Positions 55,270 to 64,000 of a stretch of 64,000 nt of DNA are shown here, in pieces. Source of the stretch: Pseudomonas asplenii (lineage in GTDB: Bacteria > Pseudomonadota > Gammaproteobacteria > Pseudomonadales > Pseudomonadaceae); NCBI RefSeq assembly GCF_900105475.1, contig NZ_LT629777.1:3038001-3102000 (forward strand), given 5' to 3'. The notes under the pieces are model-generated. The model was not told the origin of the DNA, did not search any database, and saw nothing but the letters and a program-made list of their open reading frames with translations. Numbering within the stretch: position 1 is the stretch's first letter; each line of letters starts with the position of its first letter. The translations under genes were made by a program, and so were the position numbers.

Positions 55270-55929
55270 ATGTGGCGTATGGCTATCGGTATCCCGGGCA
55301 GTTCGCCTATCGCAATGGCGCCGTTGGCTGCCAGGCCTCTTGCCGCCACTGATGTACCGCGCGAGTCCGTCGCGCTGGTCCGTGTGCCGCCCACGGCTGC
55401 GGAAGAGGCCGAGACCCAGGCGCGGATCAAGGCCAATATCGATGAGCAGTTGGCTCAGCTCAACAACCACTCCGAGGCATTCTTGCGGGCGCAGGGACAA
55501 TTGAGTACCGCCACCGTCGGGCTGCGATCGGTGTTCAATGACTTCAAGAGTTCGCTGGACGAGAACCTGGCAGGCAAGGCCTTCGGTTTTACCGTGGATG
55601 CTGACGGCCTGTTGCGGGTTCTCAATACCCACGGCGCCCTCAGTCAGGACGACATGGATCAGCTCAACGAGCTGATGAATAACTCGAACTCGCTGAAAAA
55701 TGCCGCCCACCAGTACATGAACAGCGCCATCGATTACGTGAACGAAGACCAGAAGGGCCCCCGCATGCTGGGTGCTACCTATTTCCTCGACAAGACCAAC
55801 TTCGGCGGCATCATCGACCTGGGGGCGGTGGCGGCGGACCCGCGATCAAAAGGCGCGAAGGACGGCTGGCTGACCAGCCAGTTGTGGAACAAGGGGATCA
55901 GGACGGGAGGCATCCACGAGGTGGTCTGA
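55270..55929 (+). CDS. Hypothetical protein with uncertain (possibly CTG) start
   Basis: A soluble protein of about 220 residues with a Pro/Ala-rich start (GIPGSSPIAMAPLAARPLAA). A long amphipathic helical region (AEEAETQARIKANIDEQLAQ) follows, then a compact end (DKTNFGGIIDLGAVAADPRS). No signal peptide and no family I recognise. The strong AAGGAG at 55246-55251 sits six bases before an in-frame CTG (55258) that overlaps the upstream TGA. In-frame ATGs occur at 55270 and 55279, 18 or more bases from it. I give the first ATG, but the CTG may be the true start. Confidence 0.6.
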   Translation: MWRMAIGIPGSSPIAMAPLAARPLAATDVPRESVALVRVPPTAAEEAETQARIKANIDEQLAQLNNHSEAFLRAQGQLSTATVGLRSVFNDFKSSLDENLAGKAFGFTVDADGLLRVLNTHGALSQDDMDQLNELMNNSNSLKNAAHQYMNSAIDYVNEDQKGPRMLGATYFLDKTNFGGIIDLGAVAADPRSKGAKDGWLTSQLWNKGIRTGGIHEVV

Positions 55930-55987
55930 TCTCCCGCCCGTTCCAGGTTGCCCGGCCTGATTCTTCATCGGGATCGCGGGCGACGGG

Positions 55988-57301
55988 TCACTTGCTGGCG
56001 GACACCCGCCAGATCTTGTTGCCCACATCGTCTGCCACCAGCAGGCCGCCTTGCTGGTCGATCACGACCCCGACCGGCCGGCCCATGGCGTTTTCATCCT
56101 TGTCGAGAAAACCCGTCAGCACATCTATCGGCTGGCCATTCGGCTTGCCGTCGGCGAAAGGTACGAAGATCACCTTGTAGCCACTGTGGGGCTTGCGATT
56201 CCATGAGCCGTGCTGGCCGATAAAGGCCCCCTGGGTGAACGGCGCCGGGAGCTTGCTGCCCTTGGCAAAGGCCAGTCCCAGTGAGGCTGTATGCGGCCCG
56301 ACGGCGTAGTCGGGGGCGATGGCCTTGGCGATCATCGCCGGGTCCGAAGGCGACACCCGCACATCCACATGCTGGCCATAGTAGCTGTAGGGCCAGCCGT
56401 AGAACCCACCGTCCTTCACCGAGGTGATGTAGTCCGGCACCAGATCGCTGCCGATCTCGTCGCGCTCGTTCACCGCGGTCCACAGTTTGCCGCTCTGTGG
56501 TTCCCAGGCGAGGCCGTTGGGATTGCGCAGGCCGGAGGCAAAGATCCGGTGGCTGCGAGTGGCCGGATCGACCTCCCAGATCGCGGCGCGACCTTCCTCC
56601 TTGTCCAGGCCGTTTTCGCCGACATTGCTGTTGGAACCGACGGTGACATAGAGCCTTTTACCGTCCTGGCTGGCGATGACATTCTTTGTCCAGTGGTGAT
56701 TGAGTGTGCCGCCGGGCAAGTCGATCACCTTCACCGGTTGTTCCCTGATCGCGGTTTCATCCGGCTGGTAGTGGAAGCGCAGGAGGGCGTCGGTGTCGGC
56801 GACATACAGGTCATTGCCCACCAGCGTCATGCCGAACGGCGAGTTGAGCCCTTCGATAAAGGTTGTGCGTGTTTCCGCGACCCCGTCGTGATCGCCGTCG
56901 CGCAGCAGGGTGATGCGATTCGCGCTGGGTACCCCGGCCCCTGCCTTGTCCATGACCTTGCCGGCAATCCAGCCCTTGATACCCCGGCTGTCATCGGGCT
57001 TGGCGGGCGAGTTGGTTTCGGCCACCAGGACATCACCGTTGGGCAGTACATACAGCCAGCGTGGATGATCCAGGCCTTCGGCAAATGCACTGACCTGAGT
57101 GCCGTTCGCGGCTACAGGTTTGCTGCCCTGTGGCCAGCCGACGGCGGGGGCGATGTTGACCGTGGGAAGGAGGGTCTTGTTCGGTTCCGGGAGCTTGGGC
57201 GAAGGGCCGGTGCCATCGGACACCGACAGGGTGGAGCTTTCGCCGCAAGCAGCCAATCCACTGGCGAGCAGAATGATCAGGGCGTGTTTCTGCTGGAACA
57301 T
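55988..57301 (-). CDS. PQQ-dependent sugar dehydrogenase-like lipoprotein
   Basis: A 437-residue lipoprotein (signal [20 protein letters not shown]) with a beta-propeller of the soluble glucose/L-sorbosone dehydrogenase type. Its marks are [80 protein letters not shown], and [19 protein letters not shown]. It would oxidise a sugar or aldehyde in the periplasm with PQQ; the substrate is unknown. It stands alone on the minus strand, and no PQQ synthesis genes are nearby. Confidence 0.85.
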   Translation of the reverse strand: MFQQKHALIILLASGLAACGESSTLSVSDGTGPSPKLPEPNKTLLPTVNIAPAVGWPQGSKPVAANGTQVSAFAEGLDHPRWLYVLPNGDVLVAETNSPAKPDDSRGIKGWIAGKVMDKAGAGVPSANRITLLRDGDHDGVAETRTTFIEGLNSPFGMTLVGNDLYVADTDALLRFHYQPDETAIREQPVKVIDLPGGTLNHHWTKNVIASQDGKRLYVTVGSNSNVGENGLDKEEGRAAIWEVDPATRSHRIFASGLRNPNGLAWEPQSGKLWTAVNERDEIGSDLVPDYITSVKDGGFYGWPYSYYGQHVDVRVSPSDPAMIAKAIAPDYAVGPHTASLGLAFAKGSKLPAPFTQGAFIGQHGSWNRKPHSGYKVIFVPFADGKPNGQPIDVLTGFLDKDENAMGRPVGVVIDQQGGLLVADDVGNKIWRVSASK

Positions 57302-57374
57302 GCTGAATCTCCGTCGATGCTTACGCTGGTCTAGAAGTAGAGAAGCGTAGTCGGCGCAGGTTCAATCGTTTTGC

Positions 57375-57953
57375 TCAGGCCTCCTTGAACAGCATGGCGA
57401 TGCCGGGATGGTAGTGACCGGCCTCGTTGTGCAGCTTGCGGTAGGGATAGGGAAAGTACCAGGCCACGGCGCAGCTGTTGGCCTTTTGCAGGTCGTCGAC
57501 CATATCCTGCATGTCTTCCGGGCTCGGGCTCTGCTGGGGTTTGAAGGGCGAGACGAACAGGCAGCCGAGCTTCAGGTGATGGGGATAGCTGACCTTTTTC
57601 GCATCACTGGCCACATCGAGCAGGGCCGGCATCAGGTTCAGGTTGTTGAACCGCGGCCAGCGCTGGCTGGCCCGGATATACGCCGAGGCGTCCGGCGTGG
57701 CGATATGCAGGTCGCAGCGTCCGTTGCGATCATCCTCTTCGGCCTGCTTGCGGGTCTGGAAATGCTCCAGGGTCACCATCTCGGCCGCCCAGGCTGCGGC
57801 TGACAGCAAGCCCAGGCTGGCGCGCTCGTTGAACCAGTAAGGCGCCTGGCCGTCGCCAAGTATCTGGTTATAGCGGTCAATGCAGTCTGACCAACGTTCC
57901 AGGGCGGGGCGCAGGAATTCCAGTTTCGGGTTGCTGATCGTCAAGCCTTGCAT
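57375..57953 (-). CDS. Hypothetical protein (about 192 residues)
   Basis: A soluble protein without signal or membrane segments, starting MQGLTISNPKLEFLRPALER. It has aromatic-rich stretches (QAPYWFNERASLGLLSAAAW and VAWYFPYPYRKLHNEAGHYH) and a central ATPDASAYIRASQRWPRFNN. I do not recognise the family. I use the ATG at 57953 because AAGGGG is about eight bases upstream; a GTG at 57962 would extend it by three residues. Its promoter region faces the cobalamin riboswitch, but a functional link is unproven. Confidence 0.7.
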   Translation of the reverse strand: MQGLTISNPKLEFLRPALERWSDCIDRYNQILGDGQAPYWFNERASLGLLSAAAWAAEMVTLEHFQTRKQAEEDDRNGRCDLHIATPDASAYIRASQRWPRFNNLNLMPALLDVASDAKKVSYPHHLKLGCLFVSPFKPQQSPSPEDMQDMVDDLQKANSCAVAWYFPYPYRKLHNEAGHYHPGIAMLFKEA

Positions 57954-58124
57954 GCTGCTCACCCCTTGTTGTTATTGATCGGGTTATGGCTATTTGATAT
58001 CACTTTTTTTCAGTGTGACACAAATTCTGGCGCCGGTTTATTGATCCGCGTCGTCTTTTGATCAACGGCGCACTCCTCGGCTTTATTTGACGCTCCACCC
58101 CCAACCCTCTAACCTTCGCCGATT

Positions 58125-58330
58125 GTTTCAGGTGCTCTGTGGCGATCCGTCGACAGAGTGAAACAGGGAAGCCGGTGAGCCCTCAGACAGGTGCGATCCC
58201 GGCGCTGCCCCCGCAACGGTAAATGAGTCAAGACTGCGCTTTTCGCCACTGTGCCGACGGCATGGGAAGGCGCGTGGTCCCGCGTTCGCGCCACTCATGA
58301 GCCCGGAGACCGGCCTGATCCATCCCACAG
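58125..58330 (+). ncRNA. Cobalamin (B12) riboswitch
   Basis: The leader has TTCAGGTGCT, GAAACAGGGAAGCCGGTGAG, GGTGCGATCCCGGCGCTGCC, the B12-box region GCCCCCGCAACGGTAA and GAGCCCGGAGACCGGCCTGAT, in the standard order. It binds adenosylcobalamin and represses the downstream biosynthesis operon. cobO starts about 85 bases after it. Confidence 0.93.
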
Positions 58331-58334
58331 CGTC

Positions 58335-58390
58335 ACGGCGGGCGATGCTGGACGGCTTCGGCCGTGCCTGTGTCTGCCCGCCGTTTGCCT
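58335..58390 (+). promoter_or_regulatory. Expression-platform hairpin of the cobalamin riboswitch
   Basis: ACGGCGGGC (58335-58343) pairs perfectly with GCCCGCCGT (58376-58384), enclosing a second stem-loop (ACGGC-TTCG-GCCGT). A short T-containing tail (TTTGCCTTATT) follows. It may be a ligand-gated terminator or a structure controlling access to the cobO ribosome site. Confidence 0.6.
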
Positions 58391-58415
58391 TATTCAGCCC
58401 CAACGGAGAGCTGCC

Positions 58416-59027
58416 ATGAACGAATCCCCCGATCGAGACGAGCGCCACTTGGCGCGTATGCAGCGCAAGAAGGCGGTGATCGACGAGCGTATCGCCAACG
58501 CCCCGAACGAATGTGGTCTGCTGCTGGTACTGACCGGCAACGGCAAGGGCAAGAGCAGTTCGGCGTTTGGCATGCTCGCCCGAGCCATGGGCCATGGCAT
58601 GCAGTGTGGCGTGGTGCAGTTCATCAAGGGGCGTAACAGTACGGGGGAAGAGCTGTTTTTCCGCCGCTTCCCCGAGCAGGTGCGTTTTCATGTGATGGGC
58701 GAGGGCTTTACCTGGGAAACCCAGGACCGCCAGCGTGACATCGCCGCCGCCGAAGCTGCCTGGGCGGTCTCGCGGGAAATGCTCGCCAATCCGCAGATCG
58801 GTCTGGTGGTGCTCGACGAGTTGAACATCGCCCTCAAGCACGGCTATCTGGACCTGGACCAGGTCCTCGGCGATCTGCAGGCCCGGCCACCGATGCAGCA
58901 CGTGCTGGTCACCGGGCGTGGGGCCAGGCCGGAACTGATCGAGCTGGCTGATACCGTCACCGAAATGGGCCTGCTCAAGCATGCATTCCAGGCCGGGATC
59001 AAGGCGCAGAAAGGCATCGAACTATGA
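58416..59027 (+). CDS. cobO: CobO, corrinoid adenosyltransferase
   Basis: A 203-residue enzyme adenosylating cob(I)yrinic acid a,c-diamide and related corrinoids with ATP. It has the P-loop LTGNGKGKSSSAFGML, FIKGRNSTGEELFF, VLDELNIALKHGYLD and the C-terminal VTEMGLLKHAFQAGIKAQKG typical of CobO/BtuR. The ATG at 58416 follows GGAGAG at 58405-58410. It is first in the riboswitch-controlled operon, and its stop overlaps cobB. Confidence 0.94.
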   Translation: MNESPDRDERHLARMQRKKAVIDERIANAPNECGLLLVLTGNGKGKSSSAFGMLARAMGHGMQCGVVQFIKGRNSTGEELFFRRFPEQVRFHVMGEGFTWETQDRQRDIAAAEAAWAVSREMLANPQIGLVVLDELNIALKHGYLDLDQVLGDLQARPPMQHVLVTGRGARPELIELADTVTEMGLLKHAFQAGIKAQKGIEL

Positions 59028-60379
59028 GTCAAGCGCGTCATTGCCCGGCGGTGCTGATCGCCGCGCCGGCTTCCGGCCAGGGCAAGACCACGGTGACGGC
59101 GGCCCTGGCGCGGTTGCACCGTAGCCAGGGGCGCAAGGTCCGGGTGTTCAAGTGTGGCCCGGACTTTCTCGACCCGATGATTCACGAGCGTGCCAGTGGT
59201 GCGCCGGTGTACCAGCTCGACCTGTGGATGGTGGGGGCCGAGGAGAGCCGCCGGCTGCTCTGGGAAGCCGCTGGCGAGGCCGATCTGATCCTGATCGAGG
59301 GCGTCATGGGGCTCTTCGACGGTACGCCATCGAGCGCTGATCTGGCACGGCACTTTGGCGTACCGGTGCTGGCGGTGATCGATGGTACGGCCATGGCCCA
59401 GACATTCGGTGCATTGGCCCTGGGCCTGGCGCGCTACCAGCCGGACCTGCCGTTTGCCGGTGTACTGGCCAACCGGGTCGGCACCCAGCGTCATGCCCAA
59501 CTGCTCGAAGGCAGCCTGACCGAAGGCCTGCGCTGGTACGGCGCGCTTTCCCGCGAGACCGGGATCGAGCTGCCGAGCCGTCACCTCGGGCTGGTCCAGG
59601 CCAGCGAGCTGAACGACCTGGACCGGCGTCTCGATGATGCCGCCCAAGCCCTGGGTTCCAGTTGTGAAGTCGCATTGCCGCCGCCGGTCGAATTTGCCGC
59701 GCCGCAAGCCGTCACTCTCGAGCCACTGCTGGCCGGTGTGCGTATCGCGGTGGCCCATGACGAGGCCTTTGCCTTCATCTATGGTGCCAACCTGGATCTG
59801 CTGCGTGCGCTGGGTGCCGAACTGTGCTTCTTTTCGCCGATTCATGACCGCGAGCTGCCGCAGGCCGATAGCCTTTATCTGCCGGGCGGCTATCCGGAAC
59901 TGCACCACCTGACGCTGGCGCAGAACCAGCCGATGCTGGCGGCGATCCGTGCGCACCACGCCGCAGGCAAGCCGCTGCTCGCCGAGTGCGGCGGCATGCT
60001 CTATCTGCTCGATGCGTTGACCGATGTCGACGGCCAACGTGCCGAATTGCTCGGCTTGCTGGCGGGCGAGGCGGTGATGCAGAAACGCCTGGCTGCCCTG
60101 GCCTTGCAAGCCGTGGATCTGCCGGAAGGTGTGTTGCGCGGGCATACCTACCACCATTCGTTGACCACCACCGAACTGACGCCGATTGCCCGGGGAATGA
60201 GCCCCAATGGTGGGCGTGGCGCGGAGGCGGTCTACCGCGCGGAGCGCACGACCGCTTCGTATGTGCACTTTTATTTTCCGTCCAATCCTCGGGCGGTTGC
60301 CGCGTTGCTGGCGCCGCAATCCGGGGATTGCCCTTCTGATCCTGCCAAGGCCGGCGCTTTTGATGTGGACGCAGGCTGA
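59024..60379 (+). CDS. cobB: CobB, cobyrinate/hydrogenobyrinate a,c-diamide synthase
   Basis: A 451-residue two-domain enzyme amidating corrin carboxylates a and c with glutamine and ATP. The N-terminal CbiA-type ATP domain has APASGQGKTTVTAALARLH, DLILIEGVMGLFDG and GVLANRVG. The C-terminal glutaminase domain contains the nucleophile Cys in GKPLLAECGGMLYLLDAL and a late His in LRGHTYHHS. It overlaps cobO by 4 bases (ATGA). The product then goes to adenosylation and CobQ. Confidence 0.93.
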   Translation: MSQARHCPAVLIAAPASGQGKTTVTAALARLHRSQGRKVRVFKCGPDFLDPMIHERASGAPVYQLDLWMVGAEESRRLLWEAAGEADLILIEGVMGLFDGTPSSADLARHFGVPVLAVIDGTAMAQTFGALALGLARYQPDLPFAGVLANRVGTQRHAQLLEGSLTEGLRWYGALSRETGIELPSRHLGLVQASELNDLDRRLDDAAQALGSSCEVALPPPVEFAAPQAVTLEPLLAGVRIAVAHDEAFAFIYGANLDLLRALGAELCFFSPIHDRELPQADSLYLPGGYPELHHLTLAQNQPMLAAIRAHHAAGKPLLAECGGMLYLLDALTDVDGQRAELLGLLAGEAVMQKRLAALALQAVDLPEGVLRGHTYHHSLTTTELTPIARGMSPNGGRGAEAVYRAERTTASYVHFYFPSNPRAVAALLAPQSGDCPSDPAKAGAFDVDAG

Positions 60380-60384
60380 CCGGG

Positions 60385-61059
60385 ATGCCGGAACGCTGCG
60401 AAGAGGCCATGACAGACAAGGTTTTTTCCCTGGAGGAACGCGAGGCAATCTACCGAGCCATCGCGGAGCGTCGCGATATGCGTCACTTTGCCGGAGGTAC
60501 GGTGGCGCCAGCGTTGTTGGCACGGCTGCTGGAGGCGGCGCATCAGGCGCCCAGCGTGGGTCTGATGCAACCCTGGCGGTTCATCCGGATCAGCGATCGT
60601 GCGCTGCGCGGGCAGATCCAGCAGTTGGTGGAAGAGGAGCGGGTGCGTACCGCCGAGGCCTTGGGCGAGCGCTCCGATGAGTTCATGAAGTTGAAGGTCG
60701 AGGGCATCAACGATTGTGCCGAGGTGCTGGTGGCGGCGCTGATGGACGGGCGCGAACGGCACATCTTCGGTCGTCGGACGTTGCCGGAGATGGACATGGC
60801 GTCGTTATCCTGCGCGATCCAGAACCTCTGGCTGGCCTCGCGAGCCGAGGGCCTGGGCATGGGCTGGGTATCGTTGTTCGAACCGCATGCGTTGGCCGAA
60901 CTGCTGGAGCTGCCAGCGGGAGCCAAGCCCGTGGCGGTGCTGTGCCTGGGGCCGGTCAAGGCATTCTACCCGGCGCCGATGCTGGTGCTGGAGGGCTGGG
61001 CGCAACCGCGACCGTTGAGTGAGTTGTTGTACGAAAATTTCTGGGGAGTGAGTCAATGA
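60385..61059 (+). CDS. bluB: BluB, 5,6-dimethylbenzimidazole synthase
   Basis: A 224-residue flavoprotein of the nitroreductase fold that fragments FMN with O2 to make the lower ligand of B12. It has [39 protein letters not shown]-like [19 protein letters not shown] and [12 protein letters not shown], diagnostic of BluB. The start is ATG 60385; a second ATG at 60409 is closer to an AGAGG but with poor spacing. Presence of bluB implies aerobic synthesis of DMB. It is coupled to cbiB by ATGA. Confidence 0.92.
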   Translation: MPERCEEAMTDKVFSLEEREAIYRAIAERRDMRHFAGGTVAPALLARLLEAAHQAPSVGLMQPWRFIRISDRALRGQIQQLVEEERVRTAEALGERSDEFMKLKVEGINDCAEVLVAALMDGRERHIFGRRTLPEMDMASLSCAIQNLWLASRAEGLGMGWVSLFEPHALAELLELPAGAKPVAVLCLGPVKAFYPAPMLVLEGWAQPRPLSELLYENFWGVSQ

Positions 61060-61964
61060 GTGTGGCGTTGTTGAGTGTCGCCGGCGTTGCGCTGGATGCG
61101 CTGCTGGGCGAACCCAAACGCTGGCATCCGCTGGTGGCGTTCGGTCGTCTGGCCGATCGCATCGAGCAACGCTTCAACGCGGGCGGCCGAGGCTGGCGCA
61201 GCCATGGCGTGACGGCCTGGGTGCTGGCGGTGGTGCCGCTGACGCTGCTGGCCACGGCCCTGTCGTGGGCGCCCTATATTGGCTGGCTCATCGAGATCCT
61301 GTTTCTCTATGCGGCCCTGGGCATGCGCAGCCTGGGCGAGCACGTGGTGCCGGTGGCCCAGGCGCTGCGCAGTGGCGATCTGGAGCTGGCGCGCCAGCGC
61401 GTGGGTTACCTGGTCAGCCGCCAGACCTCGGAGCTGGATGAGTCCGCAGTGGCCCGAGCCGCGACCGAGTCGGTGCTGGAGAATGGCAGCGATGCGATTT
61501 TCGCCGCGCTGTTCTGGTTTGCCGTTGCCGGGGTACCCGGGGTGGTGCTGTACCGGCTGAGTAATACTCTTGACGCGATGTGGGGCTATCGTAACGAACG
61601 GTTCGAACGTTTCGGCTGGGCAGCGGCTAAGATCGACGATCTGCTCAACTATGTTCCTGCCCGACTGGTGGCCTTGACCTACGCTCTGCTGGGCAACACT
61701 CGGCTGGCGCTGAGGTGCTGGTTTACCCAGGGACCCACCTGGGACAGTCCGAACGCCGGGCCGGTGATGGCCGCCGGCGCTGGCGCCCTTGGCGTCGAAC
61801 TGGGCGGTGAGGCTATCTACCACGGCGAGTTGCACCAGCGTCCGCAATTGGGCGAGGGGCCGGCTGCCGACGCCGACGCGATCGATCGCGGCTGGCAATT
61901 GGTGCAGCGTGGGGTATGGCTGTGGTTGCTGATTCTCTGTCTGGGAGCTGAGTTTTATGCTTGA
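61056..61964 (+). CDS. cbiB: CbiB/CobD, adenosylcobinamide-phosphate synthase
   Basis: A 302-residue inner-membrane enzyme attaching aminopropanol (or its phosphate) to adenosylcobyric acid. Marks are [60 protein letters not shown], and [20 protein letters not shown]. The first 4 bases overlap bluB, and the last 8 overlap cobC, so translation is tightly coupled. Several hydrophobic segments agree with membrane location. Named cobD in Pseudomonas nomenclature. Confidence 0.93.
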   Translation: MSVALLSVAGVALDALLGEPKRWHPLVAFGRLADRIEQRFNAGGRGWRSHGVTAWVLAVVPLTLLATALSWAPYIGWLIEILFLYAALGMRSLGEHVVPVAQALRSGDLELARQRVGYLVSRQTSELDESAVARAATESVLENGSDAIFAALFWFAVAGVPGVVLYRLSNTLDAMWGYRNERFERFGWAAAKIDDLLNYVPARLVALTYALLGNTRLALRCWFTQGPTWDSPNAGPVMAAGAGALGVELGGEAIYHGELHQRPQLGEGPAADADAIDRGWQLVQRGVWLWLLILCLGAEFYA

Positions 61965-62949
61965 GCACGGCGGGCGGTTGCGCAAGGCGGTGGAACACTA
62001 CGCGATTGCCGAGGCGGATTGGCTGGACCTGTCCAGCGGCCTGGCGCCTTGGCCCTGGCCGATCCCCGCGATTCCCGAGCGCGCCTGGGCGCGTCTGCCG
62101 GAAACCGATGATGGCCTGGAACGCGCCGCCTGTGCCTACTACGGTGCGCCGCTGGCCTTGCCGGTACCCGGTTCCCAGGCGGCGATTCAAGCCTTGCCGC
62201 AAGTGCGTCGGGCAGGCAAGGTCGGGGTGCTCTCGCCGTGTTATGCCGAACATGCCGAGGCCTGGCGCCGCAACGGTTACATCGTGCGTGAAGTGCTGGA
62301 GCACGAGATCGATTTCTTTCTCGACAGCCTCGACGTGCTGGTGGTGGTCAACCCGAACAACCCCACGGGCCTGAAGCTGTCGCCCGAACAACTGTTGGAG
62401 TGGCATGCTCGGCTGGCTCAGCGCGGTGGCTGGCTGGTGGTCGACGAAGCGTTCATGGACAACACCCCGCAACAGAGCCTGGCTGCGCACACCCACAAGG
62501 TCGGATTGATCGTGCTGCGTTCGTTCGGCAAGTTCTTTGGCCTGGCCGGTGTACGCCTGGGGTTCGTCCTGGCCGAGCGCAAGCTGCTCAAGCTGTTGGC
62601 CGAGCAGATTGGTCCCTGGGCGGTGGCGGGACCGACGCGGGTGCTGGGCCAGGTCTGCCTGGCCGACAGCGCCGGCCACGCCCGGCAGCGACAACGCAGC
62701 GAAGAGGCCAGCCAGCGCCTGGAAACCTTGCTGGCAAACCATGGATTCGCCCCCCAGGGCGGCTGTGCGTTGTTCCAATGGCTGATCAGCAACCGCGCCG
62801 AACACCTGCACGAATTCATGGCACAGCGCGGGATCCTGCTGCGGCTGTTTGCCCAGAACAGCAGTCTGCGGTTTGGCCTGCCGCCGGACGAAGTCGGTTG
62901 GTTGCGCCTGGAGCAGGCGTTCAAGGCTTATAACGAGGAGCACCCATGA
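61957..62949 (+). CDS. cobC: CobC, threonine-phosphate decarboxylase
   Basis: A 330-residue PLP aminotransferase-fold enzyme producing aminopropanol phosphate from threonine phosphate for the nucleotide loop. It has [20 protein letters not shown], the catalytic region [16 protein letters not shown], and the PLP lysine in [20 protein letters not shown]. Length is normal. It overlaps cbiB by 8 bases and cobQ by 4. Confidence 0.92.
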   Translation: MLEHGGRLRKAVEHYAIAEADWLDLSSGLAPWPWPIPAIPERAWARLPETDDGLERAACAYYGAPLALPVPGSQAAIQALPQVRRAGKVGVLSPCYAEHAEAWRRNGYIVREVLEHEIDFFLDSLDVLVVVNPNNPTGLKLSPEQLLEWHARLAQRGGWLVVDEAFMDNTPQQSLAAHTHKVGLIVLRSFGKFFGLAGVRLGFVLAERKLLKLLAEQIGPWAVAGPTRVLGQVCLADSAGHARQRQRSEEASQRLETLLANHGFAPQGGCALFQWLISNRAEHLHEFMAQRGILLRLFAQNSSLRFGLPPDEVGWLRLEQAFKAYNEEHP

Positions 62950-64000
62950 GCACCCTGATGGTCCAGGGCACCACCTCGGATGCCGGCAAGAGCACGCTGG
63001 TGACGGCGCTGTGCCGCTGGCTGACTCGCCAGGGCATCCGCGTGGTGCCGTTCAAACCCCAGAACATGGCGCTCAACAGCGCGGTGACCGCCGACGGCGG
63101 CGAGATCGGCCGGGCCCAGGCGGTCCAGGCCCAGGCGGCCGGGCTGCAACCGCACACCGACATGAACCCGGTACTGCTCAAGCCCAACAGTGACACCGGG
63201 GCCCAGGTGATCGTCCATGGCCGCGCAGTCACCACCATGAATGCTGTCGCCTATCACGACTACAAGGCCATCGCCATGCAGGCGGTGCTGGCGTCCCACC
63301 AGCGTCTGAGCCGCGACTATCCGGTGGTGATGGTCGAGGGCGCTGGTTCCCCGGCAGAGATCAACCTGCGGGCTGGCGATATTGCCAACATGGGTTTTGC
63401 CGAGGCGGTGGATTGTCCGGTGTTGCTGATTGCCGACATCAATCGCGGCGGCGTTTTCGCTCATCTGGTGGGCACCCTGGAGCTGTTGTCGCCGAGCGAG
63501 CAGGCCCGGGTGAAGGGCTTCATCATCAACCGTTTTCGGGGCGATATCGCCTTGCTGCAGCCTGGGCTGGATTGGCTGGAGGCCCGCACCGGCAAGCCGG
63601 TGATCGGCGTGCTGCCCTATGTCATGGACCTGCACCTGGAGGCCGAGGATGGTCTGGACCGGCGCCAGATCGAAAAGCTCGACCAGGTCCTGAAGGTGGT
63701 GGTGCCGGTGTTGCCGCGCATCAGCAACCATACCGACTTTGATCCGTTGCGCCTGCATCCCCAGGTCGACCTGCAGTTCGTCGGCCCCGGCGAGGCGATC
63801 CCGGCGGCGGATCTGATCATCCTGCCCGGTTCGAAAAGCGTACGCAGCGACTTGACCTATCTGCGCCAGAATGGCTGGGAAACCGCGATCAACCGGCACC
63901 TGCGCTACGGTGGCAAGGTGCTGGGCATTTGTGGTGGCTTGCAGATGCTCGGCGAGCAGGTACACGATCCACTGGGGCTCGAAGGCCCGGCGGGCTCCAG
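62946..64000 (+). CDS. cobQ: CobQ, cobyric acid synthase (partial, runs off the window)
   Basis: The first 351 residues of a glutamine-dependent amidotransferase that amidates carboxylates b, d, e and g. It has [60 protein letters not shown] and [20 protein letters not shown]. The glutaminase nucleophile lies in [16 protein letters not shown] close to the window end. The ATG overlaps the cobC stop (ATGA), and the reading frame remains open at 64000. Confidence 0.95.
   Translation, partial: MSTLMVQGTTSDAGKSTLVTALCRWLTRQGIRVVPFKPQNMALNSAVTADGGEIGRAQAVQAQAAGLQPHTDMNPVLLKPNSDTGAQVIVHGRAVTTMNAVAYHDYKAIAMQAVLASHQRLSRDYPVVMVEGAGSPAEINLRAGDIANMGFAEAVDCPVLLIADINRGGVFAHLVGTLELLSPSEQARVKGFIINRFRGDIALLQPGLDWLEARTGKPVIGVLPYVMDLHLEAEDGLDRRQIEKLDQVLKVVVPVLPRISNHTDFDPLRLHPQVDLQFVGPGEAIPAADLIILPGSKSVRSDLTYLRQNGWETAINRHLRYGGKVLGICGGLQMLGEQVHDPLGLEGPAGS

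Noticed and set aside
58040..58066. TTGATC-rich sequence as an Anr/FNR box before the cob operon
   Set aside because: The half sites TTGAT and ATCAA do not have the required four-base spacing.

Overview
The window is about 64 kb of a high-GC Gammaproteobacterial chromosome. It almost certainly comes from a fluorescent Pseudomonas (P. fluorescens complex). The grounds are a 917-residue GacS with the phosphorelay residues at the family positions, the flgA/flgM-cheV-cheR-flgBCDE block, PhoP/PhoQ, DctA, cobO-cobQ, Pseudomonas-type REP elements and a P. fluorescens-like codon style. The assignment is inferred from protein recognition; no tRNA, rRNA, IS element, prophage or CRISPR array was seen.

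Layout. 1-6.3 kb: flagellar and chemotaxis block, with flgM and flgA on the minus strand, cheV-cheR, then flgBCDE behind a textbook sigma54 promoter, ended by a strong terminator. 6.3-16.9 kb: a type I secretion operon (ABC exporter, HlyD-type adaptor) and one giant 2427-residue RTX protein. Its gene carries ten 612-bp repeat units, eight of them nearly identical, with an internal 1836-bp trimer duplication. 17-20.7 kb: nrdA (class Ia ribonucleotide reductase, large subunit) behind paired NrdR boxes and a DnaA box; nrdB does not follow it. 20.7-30 kb: an OmpR-type two-component pair, a phosphopantetheinyl transferase, phoPQ, an AraC regulator, dctA with its sigma54 promoter, sprT and a Yip1-family membrane protein.

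30-45 kb: housekeeping and stress genes: ttcA, a Tag-like glycosylase, an arsC-wrbA-DUF2069 overlapping operon, a TlpA-like lipoprotein, a META-domain lipoprotein, ldhA, gacS, cysM, rlmD, relA, mazG and a YaiL homologue. 45-58 kb: small unknowns (including a secreted 148-residue protein with a long leader), purMN, DUF3108 and DUF2066 proteins, a PerM-type permease, hda, two tandem NlpC/P60 lipoproteins, an unrecognised gene that may start with CTG, a PQQ-type sugar dehydrogenase-like lipoprotein and another unknown. 58-64 kb: a cobalamin riboswitch followed by the translationally coupled cobO-cobB-bluB-cbiB-cobC-cobQ operon, cut by the window end.

Functional links. Three themes recur. One is sigma54 control (flgB, dctA, probably flgA, possibly the RTX secretion operon). 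Another is signal transduction (GacS, PhoPQ, RstAB-like pair, RelA). The third is anabolic operons for purines, cobalamin, cysteine and deoxynucleotides. The least explained and most interesting element is the RTX operon: a recently amplified, enzyme-free, giant secreted protein placed between the flagellar hook operon and nrdA.
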